Source: Aquarana catesbeiana (taxonomy: Eukaryota; Chordata; Amphibia; Anura; Ranidae). From it: DNA of 64,000 nt. The notes under the pieces were generated by a model, which searched no databases, had not been told where the DNA came from, and worked only from the letters and a program-made list of their open reading frames with translations. Location: positions 584,454,840 to 584,518,839 of the forward strand of contig NC_133326.1 in assembly GCF_042186555.1 (NCBI RefSeq), written 5' to 3'. Below, one piece after another: positions 24,330 through 36,159 of the stretch (the first letter of the stretch is position 1; the number at the start of each line of letters is the position of its first letter). The position numbers and the translations under genes were made by a program.

Positions 24330-24640
24330 ATTAAAATATACCCTTTTTTAAAGTGTTTGTACACAGCTTTCAAGAGCTGATCACAACAGTTCATGGGAAA
24401 TTGTCTGAAGGGACAAACATTTTTCTCGTACGATAGCAGAACGAATGATTTACACTTAATCAGCATAGTATTAGTCCAAAAAATCGTAAGGCCAAGCCCA
24501 CGCATGCTCAGAAATGAAAGAACACATTACGGTACAATACAACGCATTACATCACTTCCGAAGTTGTATTCTGTTGTACGAGAATTTTTCGGAAATTTAG
24601 TAACTGATATTTTCATTGTGTGTACAAGGCAACGCTTCAC
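24330..24640 (-). mobile_element. MITE copy related to 52.7 kb, inverted
   Basis: The text ACAGCTTTCAAGAGCTGATC and GGGACAAACATTTTTCTCGTA is matched, in the opposite arrangement, at about 52.87-52.97 kb. The outer ends are too decayed to place. It is followed by a 24-base A-run at 24670. Confidence 0.55.
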
Positions 24641-24699
24641 TTTGCAAAGAATACCCGATTAGATGCAAAGAGAAAAAAAAAAAAAAAAAAAAAAAGCAT

Positions 24700-25839
24700 T
24701 TTTGCTTGCACATGACTGGGTGATTGAAGTCAGCAGAACTTCACCTCATTTATGAAGCTCTGCAGCAAAATTCCCTTGCAAAAAACAATAGACACTGCAT
24801 ACAACCATAGCCAAATATTTATCAGCTTCATCAAAATACAGGTGACTGTATGCTGTGGTAAACTAAATTAATCTTCCCATGGATATTTAACTTTGAAGGT
24901 GAGTTTTGATAAGCAAAAATATGCATTTGATTGCACATGAGATTGGTTCAAGCATATTTTATTTTTATTTTTTTACAAACTGGATTGATTTGGACTAATA
25001 TTGGATTTAAATTGATTAAAAAACATCTGTCTGGACTGGTGATCAGCTTCTGATCAATTTAAAACACAAATTATTTCAGCATGGGGAACTTTTCCCAAGA
25101 ATATTAGTTTACAGATCGGGTGAAAGCATTCAGTTGAGTATGTATGTGGTTCAGTGTGCCAACTCATTAGAACTGATCAAAAGCAACAGAAGCGTGTACA
25201 CTGAGAACATGAATGTTTGAATGGCATTTTTTTTAAACCTTTCCTGAAGCTATTTGACTTGTACAACTATCATTTTATCATTATTATATAGCACGTGGTC
25301 CCATTCTGATCAGGGCCCCACTGTTTCCTAAACACACCTCTATATGCGGGCTGTAGCGCCACCATCTTTTGGTGCCCAAATTTGGATGTTCCTGTGCTGG
25401 AAAGTAGTTAGCACAGAGCCCTGCCCCCTCTGAGCGATCTGTTATGATTCCAAATGACCGATTACTGCTGCTTGTTTACTCCTAATAGTAAAATAAAATT
25501 CAGAACTTTGGCTCTGTGTAAAGTATCTGCCTTGTGTGTGTGTACAAACAGCTGCAGATACATTACACAGACACACACCTTTGAATGATTTTTTACTATT
25601 ATAAATGAACTAGAAAATGCATTTTGTGGAGAAAATGAGTGGGAATGCTGAATAGCTGAATTGCTAAAGCTAACTGGATGAATAGCTTAAATCCGTAAGA
25701 AAAAGTTGAAGTAGTGAGAATAGTTGGAAAAATAGGAATGGTTTTAAAATGAACATGAATTTAATTTAAAAAGTTTACCACCACTAATGTATGAAAGATG
25801 TGGAATATTTAAAGGTTTTTTTGAAAAGCTTTTTGATCA
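24700..25839. other. Intron, nothing recognised
   Basis: This stretch is AT-rich with low coding signal. No exon with compatible splice phases was found. Confidence 0.4.
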
Positions 25840-26720
25840 TTAATCCCCCCACCTAATGAGTGAGAGACAGTGTGAGAGAACCCTTAAAACAAGCCTTAAT
25901 AAATCAACAGTACATGCTATCGAAACAGCGACTTCACCGTTAGAGACACATGGTCTTTTTGAACGTATCGGTATAAAATGTATGTTGATAAACTTAAAAA
26001 TGTGGGCATATCTGCGATTTAAAAAAGTTGGCTGTGCGTTTTGCTGGGAAATGTGAAGAATTTTATACAGGATAGTCAATGGAAGAAAGTAGAACTCTTG
26101 TCATTTGGAAGCTCAACCAGCCAAAAGTAAAAGGCGTATCACAAAACTGAGCACATTGCCTGAAACTAGACAAAAATACCTACGTTTTGATGTATAAATT
26201 GTATAACAAGTAGATCTTGTGGGCGTGAGAGCAATTTATAGGGAAGGAACTAAGATAATTTTTTAAGGCTCTGTGCTCTGGCTATGACATCATCCACTCT
26301 AAGCAGCACAATACACACTCTGTTTAATCGATAAAATTCCCTGAAACGATCACTAAACTTAAACAGCTTTTTCACAAAAACAGTAAAAAATATCAAACTG
26401 AAAAGATATAGCCAGATAGCTGAATATTTTGTGAACGTTTTGGCGTCTGTAGGTGAAAGTATGAAAGAGCTGAAACTTTCGGGAGCGGAAGAAGATTTTA
26501 AAGATTTGAAGCATGCTCTCATTCACTTCAATGTTAAAAAAAAGCATAAATAGTAGAAAAAAAGTTGAAGAAGTCCCATCATTAGCTGAAAGAGCTGAAC
26601 ATTTTAAAAGTTGAATGGTTTTAATAGCTGAAAATATGCAGAAATTACACAGAGCCAAAAAACGTACAGAATAATAATAAGATTAAAAAAAATAAATAAA
26701 AAGGAACAATAGTGGGAAGC
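25840..26720. repeat. Probable old dispersed repeat rich in 'agctgaa' words
   Basis: Repeated AGAGCTGAA/AGCTGAAAAT words, an ACACAGAGCC block and an AATAATAATAAGA run near the end suggest a decayed high-copy element. No termini or reading frame were found. Assignment is by texture only. Confidence 0.3.
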
Positions 26721-27770
26721 TGAAGCAGTCCCACTAATAAGCAGCACTCATTATTAGTTTACAACAGCAACAGATCACTCAGTGCTGTGGTTCTCTGTAC
26801 ATCTATCAGAGCTGCTGTGCACATACACAGCTCAGTCAATAGATCACTGAGTGCTGGGTGAGCTTTCAATATTAACGATCGATCTGCAAGGTTAGGCCAA
26901 TGCCTTGTATAACAGCCTGACATCGTTGATTGCTCATGCATAAAACTGACAGCTCACAGACGCTGCAGCGTTATGTCATCCATGTGCAAATGTGTAAAAG
27001 CAGCCACGATAGACACACAGTGCTGCTGGCTGTGTGATCTGTTTTTGTTAAGGACAGCGCTGGTCTCCAGAGTGGCCCCTGCTACCAGACACCACAGCTA
27101 TCCATCACAAATCTGTCTCCCACTTAGCAGCACTGTTGAAAGGGGGTGGGGTTGCGTACCTGACTGGCTACAATGCTTAGAAATTAAGAGACAGATTTCA
27201 ACAGAACCAAGTGCTATGTGCACTTGGTCCCTTAGGGAGTTAACACAATAGAAACATATTGAACATATTAATAGACAAATCAGTACCATTAAAAGTGCAA
27301 CTCCACTTTTATGAAAAAAAAAAAAAGCAAGAAAAAATTAATATAATACATACAGTACAATGGTGAAGGCAAAATATGCAGCAGGGAGAAGCTGAGAATA
27401 AGGTAAAGCATCTTTTCTAAGTGCCCTGGACATAAACAAGTAGTTAACCCTTGCAGTGCAGGCACAGCCCCACAAGGGATCATTTTTATGTTCCCGGAGT
27501 CGGGCTTTAAAATGAAACGAAAAGACAACCATGCTTAAAGAGAGAATTAAATAAGTCATGACAAACAATAAAGAGTTATAACCCCAGATATCGAAAATGC
27601 ACATTACTGAAGATGAATTTGTCCTGGTGTAAGTGTTCTGCATTATATAAGCCTTATATCAGTTCTGTATATGCTGAGAGCCTTGTCAACTCTGCAGGTG
27701 CAACTTTTGGGTAAGGAAAGAAATTAGCGAGAGAAGTGTTCACTGCACAGCTTCTCACTAAACCCTTAGG
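26721..27770. other. Intron, nothing recognised
   Basis: There are short inverted words around the CAGCACTGTTG region but no element end or exon that I can defend. Confidence 0.35.
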
Positions 27771-27778
27771 CTTGGTTC

Positions 27779-28326
27779 ACACAGGGTAACACGACTCTGG
27801 CCGTGACTTTGCGAGGCGACCTGGACACGACCTGATTGCAACACCACAGAGCGACTTGGGGCAACTTACAAGGCGCCCCTAAAGGCTCGGTTCACACTAC
27901 CATGACTTGGGATCCAACTTGTCAGACCTCAAGTCGCTTGACATCAGAAATTGCATTCGGTTAATGAGAGCCGTCTTAATGTACGCTACTGAAGTCGCTC
28001 CGACTTCAGAAAAGGTTGCTGTACTACTTCAATCTGACTTCTAGGCGACTTGTACCCATTGATTTCAATGGAAGTCGCCCCCGAAGTCGGATTGTGTCTT
28101 AACTGAAGCAACAATACAGGAAGAGAAGATTGTTTTCTCAGGCAAACCCCTCCCTCCCCCCTCCCACCGAGCTGATTGTTGTTTGATTGGCCACTGGAAA
28201 ATTGTCTGTCCTGGAGGCGACTTGAAGTCGCCTTGTAAGTTGTGCTGTGGTGTCGCGCTCAGGTCGTGTCCAGGTTGCCTCGCAAAGTCGCGGACAGAGT
28301 TGTGTTGCCACTGTGTGAACCGAGCC
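27779..28326. mobile_element. Foldback MITE with TTA duplication (PIF/Harbinger-like)
   Basis: It starts GGCTTGGTTCACACAGG and ends CTGTGTGAACCGAGCC, with TTA on each side (27776-27778 and 28327-28329). The arms stay paired for about 110 bp (ACTTTGCGAGGCGACCTGGA against its inverse near 28270). The centre is rich in AAGTCGC/GCGACTT words that can pair again. A three-base TTA duplication and G-rich ends suit PIF/Harbinger. There is no transposase. Confidence 0.82.
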
Positions 28327-28712
28327 TTAGTGAGTGAAAACGCACGCTGCCATCTCCTGGAACATATTAATTTGTTTCAGACCTATGCATTTGACAGCTT
28401 TTTTTGGCATTTCAAACCAAATAAAGAAAAGCATCCACATTCATGATAAAACACACCATTGTGTTTTAATGTTATTAAAAAAAAAATCTCCTTTCTATTT
28501 CAATCTTCACCTAGATTTTTTTTTTAATAAAGTGGCAAAAAGGTTTCTTTCCAATAAATTCTGCATTCTGTTTATGCATTCGATAACATTTCAGGCATCA
28601 GCAATGTTCAAATTTGCTACAGTTAGCTGAAGGGATGTTAAGATGCAGATTACACTGAGGCTAATTTATTCAGTTATAAACAGGCAGACCCTCCACTAAA
28701 GTATGTAACGTC

Positions 28713-29480
28713 CTGTCTAAAGCAGTCCACAGATGATTCAGTTTTATTGTTTTATCGTTCAACCCACTGGGGTTGAAAAAAAGAATAAAAAAAACAAACA
28801 TTGACCTGATTCCCTCATCCACACATTCGGAGTGAATGGGGGAATATTGCCCACTGAGCAACTGTATTCTGACAGTGAGGAGATTTCCCCACCATCAGAA
28901 TTCACTGACCAGCACTGCTTGCTATAGCTGATCAAACGGCATTTACCTGGCAGGTTGGTTGTACAGAAGCCGATCAGTAGGCACAGCTCCATGTCTGAAT
29001 GGATACACAGAGCTGTCAGTTGGCTCGGGTGCCTCCATAGCAAGCTGCTTGCTATGAGGACAATCAACAGGAGGGAGGGGCCAGGAGCTCCAGCCAGGGA
29101 CCCAAAAAGAGGAGGATCTGGGGTTGCCCTGTGCAAAACCAATGCACAGAGCAGGTAAGTATAACATGTTTGTTATTTTAATAGATTTAAAAAACGAGAC
29201 TTTACAATGAGCCCATACACGAGTCCTTGGGTTGAATGAAATAAAACATACCCAATACCGCCGTATACACATTGGAGTGGATGAGGTAATCCTCTCGCTG
29301 TGTTATTGTATTCTGACAGCGGGGAGACTTCCTTACCACCAGTATACACAGATGAGCGTTGCAGGCTACAGCCTGCAGCGTTAACCAAGCAGGGAAAATC
29401 CAACAGTTGGTTGCGCCAAAGTTGATTAGTAGATTGACTTCTGTATAAATCTGGCCCTGCTAAACTGGCCAGATTTCAAA
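28713..29480. mobile_element. Composite of a 'CCATACATG' MITE and a TTAA MITE fragment
   Basis: The outer text (TTCAACCCACTGGGGTTGAA, TGTATTCTGACAG, ATGTATGACTGGC) matches the MITE at 63.2-63.6 kb. Its middle, about 28985-29215, is a fragment of the TTAA family: AGCAAGCTGCTTGCTATGAG, CAGAGCAGGTAAGTATAACA and the tail ACTTTACAATGA. TGTATTCTGACAG occurs twice (28863 and 29308), so two copies of the outer MITE may be present. Confidence 0.55.
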
Positions 29481-29714
29481 CCATGTATGACTGGCTTAGG
29501 TATTTCCAGAATAGAGATGAGTGAATCTGTCTGGGTTTGGTTTGCTGAGGGTTCAGAGAAACCTGCTTCAAACCCAAACCTAGTACTGATCCCCAATGAT
29601 GTCTGTGGGAGGTCAATTTTGTTACGTTTTAGCCATTTTTAGGGCAAATAGGCAAATTATGAATGCCAAGGGAGTCTAATCAGAGCATGTTATTTACTGA
29701 AATAATACACTTAC

Positions 29715-29802
29715 CTGATCTTTCTCAAGGCCAAGGATCTGATATCCACTTGTTCTATTGCAGATGACTTTACCATTGTTATCAAATGACAACAAGCGCA
29801 AT
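29715..29802 (-). CDS. Host gene, penultimate exon (88 nt)
   Basis: On the minus strand the acceptor TTGTTTGCACAG precedes the exon and the donor CAG|GTAAGT follows, a strong consensus pair. The exon opens by completing an Arg codon begun in the 33.2-kb exon. It then encodes LRLLSFDNNGKVICNRTSGY and ILGLEKDQ, ending in phase 0. NRT is a possible N-glycosylation sequon but there is no sign that the protein is secreted. The alternation of hydrophobic and polar residues with a DNNG turn suggests beta hairpins. The neighbouring introns are 13 kb and 3.4 kb. Family unknown. Confidence 0.8.
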
Positions 29803-30646
29803 CTGTGCAAACAACAGACGTTATTATAAACAGATGTTGGGATTTTTAATAATAAAAAGACAACCTGTATGGAAATGAACGAGCGGACACTGCAGACCCA
29901 CTGCTGTCTTTGTCTGGCTTCAGTGACTGCAAGTCACTGGCCTAAAAATTAGATGCAGATTAATGTTAGAATAAAGTAGTAACTCCTGATCTGCAAGACT
30001 GCTAAATTGTTCTAAGTCAGTGCCCAAAATATTGAAGCCACTGGATCAAGATAGCAACCATTTTATAAGTAGAGGAAAGCAATGGCCGCTTCCACATTTT
30101 CTCAGTACAGGTTTCCTTTAAAGTGATAGACCACACATTTACATCAAGAATGTGAGTAATTGGGAAAAACAGAACAAAGATGCCTTAAACTTTAAAGGAA
30201 TACAAATACTATTAAGCCTCATGCACACAAACATGTATTAGTTTAAAGAGCACAAGCTGAAAATTTCCAACTCTTTCCTATGCACAGAAAGCCGCTTACA
30301 ACCCTTAATACAAGTGAATGGCTGTATGTGGCCACACTCGTTCTGCAGTAGTGTACACCTGCGTGTGTGGCGTATTTCCATAAAATGTGCCACATTTGCG
30401 TTTGTGGAAACAGGTCATACGCACACACATGGGGCTAAATGCCGCTGAAAAATTATCTCCAGTCACATGAGTATGGCCACGTACAGCGATTCCCTGGTAT
30501 AGGCTGTTTGTGGCACCTGTTGCTCCCTGAGTGCAAGAAAGCACTGCAGAGTTCACCCTTGAGAACTAAAACATCCATGTGCAATATGCCTTCATTTCTC
30601 AGAACAAGTTTACAGTCGCAATCAAGGGAGCATGTACAGTTAGGTC

Positions 30647-31070
30647 CATATATATTTGGACACTGACACATATTTAGTTTTTTTCCAGATATTTACCAGA
30701 ACATATTCAAGCTATAGTTATATAATGGATATGGGATGAAAGTGCACACTCTCAGGTTTAATTTGAGGGTATGTACATCCAAATCGGAGGAAGGGTTTAG
30801 GAATTACAGATCTTAAGAATAGCCATCCCCCTTTTTCAAGGGACCAAAAGTAAATTGGACAATTGAATCAAAAGCGGTTTCATGGCCAGGTGTGGGTTAC
30901 TCCATTATTAATTCATCAATTAGGCAGGTAAAAGATCTGGAGTTAATTCTAAGTGTGGTATTTGCATTTGGAATCTATTACTGTGAACCTACATCATGTA
31001 TTCAAAGGAGCTGTCCATGTCCTTGTGTTTTTCCTGAATGATGGTGCGCTTCAGTGGCTGCAGTCATGAA
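30647..31070 (+). mobile_element. Tc1/mariner 5' end fragment
   Basis: TA followed by CAGTTAGGTCCATATATATT is a Tc1-type terminus that I recognise from fish and frog elements. The sequence continues with the usual non-coding leader (AAGTGCACACTCTCAGGTTT, TTAATTCATCAATTAGGCAG). Similarity fades near 31070 and no transposase or right end follows. It is therefore a 5' fragment. Confidence 0.75.
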
Positions 31071-31892
31071 CAAGAAATTAAGCTAAGAGCTTGATAGTTT
31101 ATCTCCTCCGAAATAGAAGGGGAATTTGGGCTCAATCCAGCTAGTATTTTAGGTGAATATAAGGGAGAATAGGAAGCACAGGGCTGTAGGGTTAAAAGGA
31201 GCATTGGCAGCTTGCAGAGAACGGGGAGCAGGGCTGTGCAGTCTCTGTGTGCACCCGGTCACACTCCCTCCTCTCTAAACTGACACTTCATCCAGTGTTA
31301 TCATATAGCAGTATGAGGAAGAGGGATTAGCCCATCAAGCAATGCTACTAAGGAACCATAGCCAGATTTAAAATTGTGTTCTAGTAGTATGTGCACTAGG
31401 TTCCTTGGAGGATTAAACAAAGATTTAATACTTGTGGCAATTTTTTCATTGTCCTTATAAAAATTGGTAGATGTGAGCAGGCTGCCTTTCTTTCTTAAGT
31501 TTACCATACAGTGTGGAAGATGGAAGAGCTTGGAGTGGGGCTAAAGTTTAATATTTTTTTTCTATATACAGGTGAAAAATGAACACCAAAATCTAACTAT
31601 AGAGAGACTTCAAGAAAAATCTGTAATAATTACACAATCTGTTTGGGGTGTTACTATTTTTTCTCTCTCATTAAAAAGGGGCAGTTCACACTAATTTATG
31701 ATGCGTTTCTGCAAGCACATTTTTGATGCATTCCAGTGTGTTTGATTTTTTTACATGCATTCCGGTACAGTTTATGTGTTTTGCTGCATTCCTGATGCAT
31801 TCTGTACAGAAAAAAAACGCAACACGTTCTACTTTGGTTTATTTCACTGGATCGCACTGCAATGGTGTGACATAGGGAAACTGTAATCCATG
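31071..31892. other. Intron with faint repeat words
   Basis: GGGGCAGTTCACACTAATTT at 31679 resembles the ends of 'TTCACAC' MITEs, but no paired end was found. Otherwise nothing was recognised. Confidence 0.35.
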
Positions 31893-32825
31893 TTAACTAC
31901 TTGCTGACCACTCACCGCAGATGTACTGTGGCAAGGTGGCTCGGCTGCGCAAGTCATACCGGTACGGCGATTCGAGCACTAGCACTCGTGGGCGCGTCCG
32001 ATCCGATTGGCCAGCGGGGGAGACAATCAGGAGGTCCGGTGGACTCAATGTCCGCTGGCCGGCCTCCCGCAATCGTTCCCTGCAGAGACAGAATAGGGAT
32101 CTGCTGAAGTAAACAAAGCAGATCTCCATTCTGTCAGGGGACGACACCGAGATCTGTTTCCTGCTAAGCAGGAAGACGGATCTGTGTGTTTTGACAGTCA
32201 CAGTCTCCCATACAGTTAGTAAACACAAAAAGGAACACATTTAACCCCTTGATCACCCCTGATGTTAACCCCTTCCCTGCCAGTGTCATTAGTACAATGT
32301 CATTGCATATTTTTAGCACTGATCACTGTATTAATGTCACTGGTTCCCAAAAAAAAGTGTAAAAAATGTCTGTTAGGTGTCCGATCTGTCCGCAGCAATG
32401 TCGCAGTCCCGCTAAAAAATCACTGATCAGCATTACTAGTGAAAAAAAAATTATTATTATTAAAATTAATAATAATGGCCATAAATCTATCCCCTTTTTT
32501 GTAATTGCTATAACCTTTCTGCAAACCAATCAATATACTCTTTTTATTTACCAAAAATATGTAGAATACATATAGGTCTAAAGAGATGAATACATTTTGT
32601 TTTGAGATGTGCATTTTTTTTTTTGTTTATAGCGTAAAAAATAAAAAACGCAGAGGTGATCAAATACCATCAAAAGAAAGCTCTATTTGTGGGGAAAAAA
32701 ATGATATAAATTTGGGTACAATGTTGCATAATCACGCAATTGTCAGTTAAAGTAATGCAGTGCCGTATCGCAAAAAATAGTCTGGTCATTAAGGGGGTGA
32801 ATCCTTCCGGGGCTGAAGTGGTTAA
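31893..32825 (-). mobile_element. Ranid-type TTAA repeat, copy R2, intact ends
   Basis: It begins TTAACTACTTGCTGACCAC and ends GGCTGAAGTGGTTAA, whose inverse is TTAACCACTTCAGCC. Read on the minus strand it shows the family core: CGGCACTGCATTACTTTAAC, then AATAGAGCTTTCTTTTGATG, later GCTAGTGCTCG and a TTGGCC region. It is 933 bp, non-coding, and flanked by TTAA. It serves as the reference copy for R1, R3 and R4. Confidence 0.85.
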
Positions 32826-33154
32826 ACACAGCTGATGTGTTTTTGATGCAAGAAAAAAAAAAAAAAAAAAAAAAACGCACTGCACTGGATCTGGTGGCAA
32901 CCAGTCCTAAACTCGAAAAGGATTGTAGTAAGAAAAACCTTGTGTAGCTTATATCTTTAATTAGTCAAACAGTCAAAGGCTACCATTAATACGATTCATA
33001 TGTGGTCAGCCGTAGCTGTTGTACATCATAAGAAATGCACATTAAAATGTGTGCCTAGTAATTGTTTATAAAAAATCATTTTATCATGTTGGGATATAAA
33101 GCCAAGAAACTAGCTAGCTGATTTGCCACTTAATTTGAAATATAATCCACCTAC

Positions 33155-33300
33155 CTGTATGCAATGTTCCTTTGTGGCTGCAGACTGACTGAGCCACTAC
33201 ATGGCTGATTCAAAGTGTTCCTTTTAAATATGATATAGCGGTTTGTGTAAGTGACCAACAAGTCGAAACCAAAGTTAAATCCAGTCCATCGCCAACAGTA
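33155..33300 (-). CDS. Host gene exon (146 nt), beta-rich segment
   Basis: The minus-strand acceptor TTTTTTTTCCTAG opens the exon in phase 0 and the donor AG|GTAGGT closes it in phase 2. It encodes 48 residues including YCWRWTGFNFGFDLLVTYTN, RYIIFKRN and SGSVSLQPQRNIAY. Aromatic clusters and alternating strands suggest a beta-sheet or propeller-like fold. No catalytic motif is evident. It joins the 41.5-kb exon (phase 0) upstream and the 29.7-kb exon downstream with no stop at either junction. It is the longest internal exon and the best one to use as a search query. Confidence 0.82.
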
Positions 33301-34077
33301 CTAGGAAAAAAAAAGTATTTCTCTGAAAACACATTGATATTAGGATTGTACATGTTATTCACACGTGAAAAGGTTAGTCTAATCTCAGAATCGCCTGTAA
33401 ATAAATACTGAAAACATTCATATCATGTAGTGTGATAGAAAAGCTTACATTCTAATATCACTGCCACACTCAATTAAAATTTTTGTCTTTAAATATAATT
33501 TAAAAAATGTGGTTATTCCATGTCATAACATTTTGACATTGACATTTGACATTGTGTAGCTGTGTGCCAGTTGTTAAAAGTAAAAAAAAAAGTGGCCAAC
33601 AGGCTAAGAGCAAGATTATTAAAGAGGAAATAGTAAAAAAAAACAAAAAAAAAAACCCCACACGTTAAGGAAACCATATCAAAGTGATGTAGGTGTATAA
33701 GATTTACCCATAATCCCATGTTTTTCTCACACAGTTAAGAGGGAGAAACTGATTCTGCTGAAAAGCATGCCTTCTAAGCCTGCAACTTGAGAAAGAGGGA
33801 CAATTTGGGACGGAGAAGATATGAGACGCACACCACAGTGAAGCCACGTACCCCCGTGATTGAGCCTCCAACCCCTGAAAAGGTGCTGGGAACTTTACTG
33901 AGAGTGACCAAAGGCCCGGGCTGGGTATCAAGCCATAAGTGCATACGATCTCCTGTAATTGAGATCCATATGAGCTGGTAAGCGGCAGTCTGTGTGAAGG
34001 TGGAAGGTGTGAAGGTGGAAAAATACCCTTTTCTAGATCACTACTCGGGTTGTGTGTGATAATCGCACCAAGGATAT

Positions 34078-34330
34078 CGATTGATAAATTGAATGGACTC
34101 GTAACTCTTCATTATTTTGATTAACCACATCTTTATCTTTGATTAACTGAATGGACTCTTAATCCTTCATCATTTTGATCATAATCTTATGCATCAGTTT
34201 GCACCAAGTAACAATATTATATGTATTGACTGATAATTTGTATGGACTTTGAGTCCTTCATCAATTTGATCAATCACATTCTTATTCATTAGTTTGCACC
34301 AAGTCACTTTAATATATGTATCATTAGTTT
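34078..34330 (+). repeat. Two to three diverged tandem units of about 95 bp
   Basis: The words GGACT.TTAATCCTTCATCA.TTTGAT, CAGTTTGCACCAAGTAAC and AATATATGTAT recur at about 34152/34251, 34196/34293 and 34214/34310. An earlier partial unit starts near 34090. The array directly precedes the Penelope-like relic and may be part of it. Confidence 0.6.
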
Positions 34331-34439
34331 AGTTTTCAGCGCGACTTATTTTTGGTAAATATCAAAGTGATGAAGGAGCCATGGGAAAAAATAAAATTCA
34401 ATACATCTAATAAAAGTGATCAGGATCCAGCTAAATTTT

Positions 34440-34840
34440 ACATTATAACAAACAGGAAATCAGAAACATAATAATTGATAAATACTGGTATCTTCTATTA
34501 GCTAATCCTCAGTTTTCCATGCGCTTTAGAAATAGGTCAGCAATTGTGTTTACGAGAGGATGGTTCTTGAGGGATTCCTTGGTTTAAAGTATTTTTTCCA
34601 GGGAAGGACTGGGTGACCCTTGTCATCATTTTGGTACTTCTATCTGTGGAGATTGTGCGTATTGTAAATATATCTCACAAGGTAAATGTAATAAGCTACT
34701 GGATGGGAAACTAAATGCAGTGAGGCACTATGTTAACTGCCAAATTACTGGAATTATGCTGGACTGTGAGTGCAGGAGCTTTTTGCAACGTATTTATGAT
34801 CACACGGTGGCTGTAAAAATTGGTGATATTTGCTTGTCGA
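34440..34840 (+). pseudogene. Penelope-like element, reverse transcriptase tail and GIY-YIG remnant
   Basis: Penelope-like elements encode a reverse transcriptase followed by a GIY-YIG endonuclease that nicks the target. Conceptual plus-strand translation gives a KYWYLLLANPQFS piece, then RNRSAIVFTRGWFLRDSLV, the usual link between the RT thumb and the endonuclease. A Cys-rich CGDCAYCKYISQGKC segment and an HYVNCQITGIMLDCECRSF stretch follow. The tyrosine-bearing GIY motif is damaged, and QRIYDHT matches the region after the YIG motif. Stops interrupt the frame near 34590. A small MITE (GCCGAATTTAGATCCATG, near 34880) follows. The RT palm is not present. Family call from motif order; inactive. 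Confidence 0.68.
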
Positions 34841-35457
34841 TTGCATGGATCAAAACTGACTGCGGTCGGGTCCTGTTGAACCAGCCGAATTTAGATCCAT
34901 GTATGGCCGGCTTAACTTATTATGTTAATTATTCACATTGTACTCCAAACTTTTTGTTGTCGTTAATTGCCTGTAAGGGAAATTTATATAAACAAGCTTT
35001 GTCAGAACACTCGATATGTAAAGCATATTTAATAGGATTTGTGTTACGGTTGGTTTTATGTCTTTTTTCTATATTTGTTACAGGATGAGGTTTCCTGTGG
35101 TCTGTGTTTAATATTCAGGATTACCCAGCACCTGTGATGTTTCCCCTTGAGTTTTTTTTCTTAACTTTTAGGGAGCAATGCGTCACCTTTTTGGTGGCGA
35201 TTCCCCCTTTAGCCCAGCCTTTTTGGACAGGGTTTATTGAGAGAGGGCCAATTGTCAGTTTTCCCTACCCTACATGTGTTTTCAGAGCCACTGTGGGTAG
35301 TTTTCCAGAACTGTAAGTGACCTGTCACACATTGCATTCTGAAATTGCGCATGCTGTGTGATGACATAATACAGCCACGCTTTTGGCAGAACTGTTCCCT
35401 GAAACAGGAAGGGTCCAGGCCAACTAGAGGGACTATAAAATTGTATTCTCAGACAAT

Positions 35458-35605
35458 GGGGTTTATTTACTAAAGCTGGAGTGTGCAAAATCAGGCTCAC
35501 TTCTGCATAGAAACCAATCAGCTTCCAGGTTTTATTGCCAAAGCTTAATTGGACAAGCTGAGGTTAGAAGCCGATTAGTTTCTATGCAGAAGTGAGCATG
35601 CAATG
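35458..35605. repeat. 'TTTACTAAAGCTGG' dispersed repeat
   Basis: GGGGTTTATTTACTAAAGCT opens the copy. It continues with CATAGAAACCAATCAGCTTC and GCTTAATTGGACAAGCTGA. Related copies lie at about 8540-8650 and 53265-53480. The motif CTATGCAGAAGTGAGC is the inverse of GCTCACTTCTGCATAG, so the copy can fold. Confidence 0.6.
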
Positions 35606-36159
35606 TGTTGCATACTACTAGGGCAGCGTGGTGGTAATTGTTTATTTGAGGAGTTCTCATCTGAGCAGTATTGCGAGGAATGCTATGGCTCCTCAGCTTT
35701 TTCTTGGATCCATTAGATACTACACTGACCTTGTGAATTAGTGTACCTCTTTAAACATTAGTGGAACCCTGTCCTCGTTTTGAGTACTTTTTTTTATTAA
35801 CAGTGTCAAACTCAGGATTTTAACTGCCTTTTATATTTAACAGTAGAGTTTATTACCACATACAGGATTAAACACTATACTACAAAATACTACCACAAAT
35901 GCGGGCTATTGATTGCAACCAAGATTTGTAAACTTGCACACACAAAAAAGTATTTTTCCCAACAAATTAATTCAAGACTATGTTTCAAAAATGAATACAC
36001 CCCAATTAAATCTTAGGGGCATAGCTAACTTTTAGACAACACAATCCTAATTAACAAGAATTCAATTACAGAGGAGTCTAATTGTTCATTAAACAGGTGT
36101 CTAGCAGACAGTGGATTATAAAAAGGGCATTATATAAGGAAAACCCCTTCCCATTTCAT

